Origin: Bryobacterales bacterium
Lineage (GTDB): Bacteria; Acidobacteriota; Terriglobia; Bryobacterales; Bryobacteraceae
Assembly (NCBI GenBank): GCA_003517725.1
Contig: DOZZ01000279.1
Location: 26,035 to 35,504 of the forward strand
DNA: 9,470 bases
Direction: 5' to 3'
A program made the translations under genes and the position numbers. Each line of letters begins with the position of its first letter. Position 1 is the stretch's first letter. Positions 6,156 to 9,470 of this stretch are shown piece by piece. The notes beneath the pieces are model-generated. The model was given only the letters and a program-made list of their open reading frames with translations, was not told where the DNA came from and did no database searches.

Positions 6156-6910
6156 CGCCGCATCTGATTCCGGGGCGCGGGACCACGCCCGCCGGCGCTA
6201 GCTCCGAAGTGGCCGCCTCGCGTTACGTGCGCGGCATGTTCGGGCGCATCGCTCCACGCTACGATCTGGCCAACCATGTGCTGAGCGGCAATTTCGATCG
6301 GGGCTGGCGGACCGAGACCGTGCACGCCGTGCGCGCCGTTTCACAACGGCCCGGCGCCGTGTGTCTCGACCTTTGCTGCGGCACGGGTGACCTGCTGATC
6401 GCGCTGCAGGCCGACACGCCCGAGACCGTCATCGGCAGCGATTTCTGCCGGCCCATGCTGGCCGGCGCGGCCGCCAAGCTGCACGCCAAGGGGCTGCGCT
6501 CGCCGCTGCTGGAAGCCGACGGGCTGCGCCTGCCGCTACCCGATGCCTGCCTCGACCTGGTCACCTGCGGCTTCGGGTTCCGCAACTTCGCCAATTACGA
6601 GGCCGGCGCGCGCGAACTGCGGCGCGTGCTGCGTCCCGATGGATTGCTCGCCATTCTCGAATGCGCCGAGCCCGAAGGCGCTGTATTGGGCGCGCTGTAT
6701 CGCTTTTACGCGAGGCGCGTGCTGCCGCTGATTGGCGGCGCACTCTCCGGTGAGCCGGACGCCTACGCGTACCTGCCCGATTCGGTCAGCAAGTTCCCGA
6801 AGCCCGAGGCTCTCTCCGCGCTTCTGCGCCGTGCCGGCTTCACTGACGCGAGCTACCGGCTGATGACCTGCGGCGTGGTCAGCCTGCACCTGGCCCGCAC
6901 GCCCGCCTAG
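6152..6910 (+). CDS. ubiE: Demethylmenaquinone/ubiquinone C-methyltransferase
   Basis: UbiE/MenG is a SAM-dependent C-methyltransferase that methylates the demethylmenaquinone ring (and the corresponding ubiquinone precursor in organisms that make it), a late step of respiratory quinone synthesis at the membrane. The 252-residue protein shows the family opening MFGRIAPRYDLANHVLS (29-45), SAM motif I CLDLCCGTGDLL (71-82), the acidic GSDFCRPML (95-103), LPLPDACLDLVTCGFGFRNF (127-146), ELRRVLRPDG (155-164) and LPDSVSKFP (208-216), all diagnostic of UbiE rather than generic methyltransferases. In an acidobacterium it would act as MenG (inference). It follows aroB with a 4-bp overlap; AroB feeds chorismate, from which the quinone ring is made. 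Its TAG stop lies in CTAG shared with the convergent DUF1697 gene. Confidence 0.93.
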   Translation: MTPHLIPGRGTTPAGASSEVAASRYVRGMFGRIAPRYDLANHVLSGNFDRGWRTETVHAVRAVSQRPGAVCLDLCCGTGDLLIALQADTPETVIGSDFCRPMLAGAAAKLHAKGLRSPLLEADGLRLPLPDACLDLVTCGFGFRNFANYEAGARELRRVLRPDGLLAILECAEPEGAVLGALYRFYARRVLPLIGGALSGEPDAYAYLPDSVSKFPKPEALSALLRRAGFTDASYRLMTCGVVSLHLARTPA

Positions 6911-7449
6911 CCTGGCAGCATTTGGAACAACTTATTCACGGAGCGCCAATTGCGGGCCGTGCTGATGGTCCCGAGCTTCGAATCGAAGTAGGCGTTGGTG
7001 AGTTTGCTGCGCGCCCCGCCGTGCGGCAGCCGCAGATAGATCTCCTGTCTACGCACCGCGAAGGCGTCGGGCGGCGACCGATCCGGGTCCAAACCCGCCA
7101 CTTCGCGCGTGCCCGGTCGATCCGCCAAGAACAGCACGTACAGTGTTTCTTCGGCCGCCCCCGCTTTCAGAAAGGGATTATTCCGAATCACCCCGTCTAA
7201 TTGCGCCTTGTTCCGCAACAGCAGCGGCGTGCGATGCCCGAAGTGAGCTTCGATCTCCGCCGTAATCAGATCAGGAATCCGCGCCGCGAGGTCGGCGTCC
7301 GCGCGGAACACTACGTTGCCGCTCTGAATATAATTTTTGACCTGATCGCAGCCCGCCGCCGCAAACATCTGACACAAGTCTTTCATTGGCAGGCTGTGCT
7401 TGCCGCCAACATTGATTCCGCGCAGCAGCGCTACATAACTCGTGGACAT
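6907..7449 (-). CDS. DUF1697 family protein
   Basis: A 180-residue protein of the DUF1697 family, recognised from the conserved N-terminus YVALLRGINVGGKHSLPMKD (5-24), VKNYIQSGNVVF (37-48), RNNPF (89-93) and the C-terminal KLTNAYFDSKLGTISTARNW (149-168). The family is widespread in bacteria and has no established biochemical role that I can name. No signal peptide or membrane segment is evident, so it is probably cytoplasmic. It begins six bases after the stop of the lactamase-like gene, so the two are probably one transcript. There is no clear Shine-Dalgarno. The stop TAG shares CTAG with the ubiE stop. Confidence 0.9.
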   Translation of the reverse strand: MSTSYVALLRGINVGGKHSLPMKDLCQMFAAAGCDQVKNYIQSGNVVFRADADLAARIPDLITAEIEAHFGHRTPLLLRNKAQLDGVIRNNPFLKAGAAEETLYVLFLADRPGTREVAGLDPDRSPPDAFAVRRQEIYLRLPHGGARSKLTNAYFDSKLGTISTARNWRSVNKLFQMLPG

Positions 7450-7455
7450 GGCGCT

Positions 7456-8358
7456 CTATTGATTAACTCCGCCGCCCAGACGCTTCAGCAAGAGTAGAGA
7501 TAGCCGCGAGATCAACAGATCACCCGGATTGTCATCCGTGTAATTCACTTCCGGTATGTCGTCGCATGTGATCGCCATTGCAATCGGGCCGCCTTTAGCA
7601 TAGACAATCGCCACATCGCTGCGCAGATGGTCCAGCGCGCCGGACTTGCTGGCGATGGTGGTTTCGCGCAAGGTACGTCCAATGCCGCTGTGGTGCTGTT
7701 GCCGTTTCAGAATCGCCAGCATTTCAGCTGACGCCCGCGGGCTCACCACCTCTCCGCGATATAGCTTTTCCATCAACGTCACCATCTCGCGCGGCGTGCT
7801 GACGCCCAGGCCGAACGCCTTATTCTCGGGTTTCTTGCCCTCGACGCTCATTCCATTAACCGCCACGGCCGCCGGATCATGGTTGTTCAGCACCTTGCGC
7901 AGGCAGCGCGTCTGGATCAAGCCCAGTTGCTGCATCTCGGCATTGACTACGTCGGGTGCGATATGGTCGAGCACCAGGTTCGTCGCGGTGTTGTCGCTGA
8001 CCACAATCATGAGGCGCAGCAGATCGATCAGGGGCAAGGTCACGCCTTCTGAAAACTCCATCAATACGCCCGACCCCGAAATTTTGCCGGCCTCCGTGAT
8101 GGTCGAGCGGTCGGTCCACGCCGCGTGGCCACGCGACACTTCGGTAAACGCCGCCGCCATTACGGCAAGTTTGATGGTGCTGGCGGTGCGCACGCGCCGC
8201 TGTCCGGCTATCTCAAAAGTCCCCCCCGTATTCAGATTTTTCGCGAATAGACTGACGGCGCCGTTGAAGTTGTCCACCTCCGAGTTAATGCGCCGGTCAA
8301 GATCCTGCGCCGCCGAAATGCAGCAAATCGTGAATGCCGCGATGATCAGGATTCTCAT
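7456..8358 (-). CDS. Secreted class A beta-lactamase-fold serine hydrolase
   Basis: The 300-residue protein has an N-terminal signal peptide (MRILIIAAFTICCISAAQ, likely cut after the Ala pair; no good lipobox) and the motifs of the class A beta-lactamase / D,D-peptidase fold: Ser60-x-x-Lys63 in TASTIKLAVM, Ser121-Asp122-Asn123 in VVSDNTATN, and Lys238-Ser239-Gly240 in SKSGALDHLR. After LGLIQTR (145-151), where lactamases carry the omega-loop ExxLN with the general base Glu166, the sequence runs CLRKVLNNHDP, with no Glu at the aligned position, and the stretch before STPREM (187-192) is longer than usual. It may therefore be a peptidase-like or ligand-binding relative rather than an efficient lactamase (inference). 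Resistance should not be assumed. It is followed closely by the DUF1697 gene and diverges from the GH39-like gene. Confidence 0.88.
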   Translation of the reverse strand: MRILIIAAFTICCISAAQDLDRRINSEVDNFNGAVSLFAKNLNTGGTFEIAGQRRVRTASTIKLAVMAAAFTEVSRGHAAWTDRSTITEAGKISGSGVLMEFSEGVTLPLIDLLRLMIVVSDNTATNLVLDHIAPDVVNAEMQQLGLIQTRCLRKVLNNHDPAAVAVNGMSVEGKKPENKAFGLGVSTPREMVTLMEKLYRGEVVSPRASAEMLAILKRQQHHSGIGRTLRETTIASKSGALDHLRSDVAIVYAKGGPIAMAITCDDIPEVNYTDDNPGDLLISRLSLLLLKRLGGGVNQ

Positions 8359-8367
8359 ACTTGGAAA

Positions 8368-8373
8368 AGCTTA
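8368..8373 (-). promoter_or_regulatory. Possible -10 box for the lactamase-like gene
   Basis: The minus strand reads TAAGCT, ending nine bases before the ATG at 8358, with no Shine-Dalgarno in between. A near-leaderless transcript is possible. No convincing -35 element is seen, so this is weak. Confidence 0.2.
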
Positions 8374-8424
8374 CACAACTTCACCGTGGCGTGTGATGAT
8401 TCCTACAACCGCGGCATTGCGAGT

Positions 8425-8451
8425 GCCTAATCGGCGGCGCGCCGCCCAGGC
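8425..8451 (+). promoter_or_regulatory. GC-rich hairpin upstream of the GH39-like gene
   Basis: A perfect 14-bp palindrome GGCGGCGCGCCGCC (8433-8446) is bracketed by GCCT (8425-8428) and AGGC (8448-8451), giving an extended imperfect inverted repeat that ends 12 bases before the ATG at 8464. It could be a leader hairpin or a protein-binding operator. The rest of the 105-bp divergent spacer (8359-8463) shows no clear promoter on the + strand. Confidence 0.4.
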
Positions 8452-8463
8452 AACAGGCGCAGA

Positions 8464-9470
8464 ATGGGCGTAATGGCCCCACTTACATTGATTCGGACCG
8501 CATTAATTTGCGCCGCTTTGTCTGCCTCCGGCCTGCTGGCCGAAGAAGTAATTACCGTGAACCCCGGCGCGGACGCCACGCCATTCCCGCATTTCTGGGA
8601 GCAGGTCGTAGGCTCCGGGCGCGCCGTGCTTTCGCTGCGCCAGAGTTATCGCGACGATCTGCGCCAGGTGCGCCAGATTACCAGCATCCGCTACGTCCGC
8701 TTCCACGCCATTCTGGATGACGAGAATGGCGTCTACGATACCGACCCGCAGGGCCGTCCGGTCTACAACTTCTCCTACGTCGACCAGATCTACGATGGGC
8801 TGCTCGACGCCGGTGTGCGTCCCTATGTCGAGCTTAGCTTCATGCCCGCCAAACTCGCCGCTTCCCAGACGCCACATGCTTTCTGGTACAAGCCCCTGCC
8901 CTCCCCGCCCGCCGACATGAACAAGTGGACTGCGTTAATCGACACCTTCACCCGCCATCTGGTGGAGCGCTACGGCATCGATGAAGTCGCGCAATGGTAT
9001 TTCGAAGTCTGGAACGAACCCAACATCGATTTCTGGACCGGCGGCCCAAACAGTCCACCTACTTCCAGCTCTACGACGCGACCGCCCGGGCGATAAAACA
9101 GGTGAGCCCGCGGCTGCGCGTCGGCGGCCCCGCCACGGCACAAGCCGCCTGGATCGACCGCTTCATCCAGCACTGCGTCGAGCAGAAGGTGCGGGTCGAT
9201 TTCGTGTCGACCCACGTCTATGCCAACGATTCGGCCAAAGACGTCTTCGGGACGAATGAAAATATTCCGCGCCACGACATGGTCGGCCGTTCCGTGAAGA
9301 AGGTGTTCGACCAGGTCAGGCATTCGGCGCGCCCCGATCTGACCATCCACTGGAGCGAATACAACGCCAGCTATAAGAATGAAGTGGAGGTCACGGATAC
9401 ATCGTTCATGGGCCCGTGGCTCGCCAACAACATCCGCCAGTCGCAAGGCATGACCACGCTGATGTCGTAC
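8464..9470 (+). CDS. Secreted GH39-like glycoside hydrolase, frameshifted, 3' end outside window
   Basis: The product resembles glycoside hydrolase family 39 (beta-xylosidase / alpha-iduronidase type), retaining enzymes that cut sugar residues from polysaccharides. A signal peptide (residues 1-26, ending SGLLA before EE) predicts export. The acid/base is Glu185 in FEVWNEPNIDFW. In the first frame translation ends at TAA 9094-9096 after a non-family tail (about 197-210). From 9051 the -1 frame stays open to the window end for 140 codons and reads as the natural continuation: QSTYFQLYDATARAIKQ, then RVGGPATA, VDFVSTHVYAND, and HWSEYNASY with the expected nucleophile Glu (codon 9357-9359). The two Glu are about 114 residues apart, close to the roughly 117 I recall for a characterised GH39 xylosidase. 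One missing base in the CCC/AAA run would explain the break; an assembly error, a true mutation or -1 frameshifting are all possible. There is no clear Shine-Dalgarno; Met4 (8473) is an alternative start. Confidence 0.82.
9045..9051 (+). other. Frame break on heptamer C CCA AAC
   Basis: Read in the first frame the codons are GGC CCA AAC, so the heptamer C-CCA-AAC fits the X-XXY-YYZ pattern of -1 slippery sites. Slipping back one base re-pairs on CCC AAA and continues at CAG TCC ACC, exactly the frame with the family sequence. The zero-frame stop is at 9094-9096. I see no Shine-Dalgarno-like stimulator just upstream. The nearest obvious downstream structure is the palindrome CGCCCGGGCG (9083-9092), too far away for a typical stimulator. 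A one-base deletion explains the data equally well. Confidence 0.55.

Noticed and set aside
7646..8473. A 275-codon + strand frame opposite the lactamase-like gene
   Set aside because: It is Ser/Arg/Thr-rich with no motifs, and the opposite strand carries the SxxK, SDN and KSG motifs and a signal peptide.
9083..9092. Palindrome CGCCCGGGCG as a frameshift stimulator
   Set aside because: It begins about 31 bases after the heptamer, well beyond the 5-9 base spacing usual for stimulatory structures, and leaves no loop in its own stem.
8981..9259. A 92-codon + strand frame across the GH39 frame break
   Set aside because: It is the third frame of that region, Arg/Pro-rich without motifs. The true continuation is the frame containing CAG at 9051 and has no stop before the window end.

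Overview
The window looks like ordinary chromosomal DNA from a high-GC, free-living bacterium. Gene content and protein style point to Acidobacteriota, perhaps a Solibacter/Bryobacterales relative: a Tat-exported TIM-barrel isomerase, a menaquinone-type UbiE/MenG, a divergent CaCA exchanger, a secreted class-A-lactamase-like hydrolase and a secreted GH39-like enzyme. That placement is inference from protein style; no rRNA or other phylogenetic marker is present. I see no tRNA, rRNA, insertion sequence, integrase, CRISPR array or phage gene, and no stretch over about 105 bp without a gene.

Layout. (1) Bases 1-99 are the 3' end of an unidentified + strand gene. (2) On the - strand, a Tat-signal xylose-isomerase-like protein (1327 down to 488) is followed two bases later by a FlK-like hot-dog thioesterase (485-96). 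Its stop codon overlaps the stop of the left-edge gene. (3) Divergent from these, on +, are a small VOC/glyoxalase-fold protein (1390-1743) and a STAS anti-sigma-factor-antagonist-like protein (1766-2176). (4) A 100-bp convergent gap (2177-2276) holds two small inverted repeats and a 9-bp tandem repeat. (5) On -, nadB (5017-3494) is translationally coupled by an ATGA overlap to a CaCA-type cation exchanger (3497-2277). (6) Divergent from nadB, on +, aroB (5082-6155) is coupled by another ATGA overlap to ubiE/menG (6152-6910). (7) On -, a class-A-beta-lactamase-fold secreted protein (8358-7456) is followed by a DUF1697 protein (7449-6907), whose stop codon shares the palindrome CTAG with the ubiE stop. 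(8) From 8464 to the right edge, on +, runs a secreted GH39-like glycoside hydrolase gene whose reading frame breaks near 9045-9051 and continues, clearly homologous, in the -1 frame to the window end.

Functionally the core is biosynthetic: quinolinate/NAD synthesis (NadB), the shikimate pathway (AroB) and the quinone methylation step downstream of chorismate (UbiE/MenG). Around it are envelope and secreted proteins (exchanger, lactamase-like hydrolase, glycoside hydrolase, Tat isomerase) and one regulatory STAS protein. I found no convincing new multi-gene system. The observations most worth checking are the GH39 frame break on a heptamer that fits the -1 slippery pattern, the lactamase-like protein that seems to lack the class A general base, and the FlK-like thioesterase with its catalytic triad intact beside an unexpected partner.
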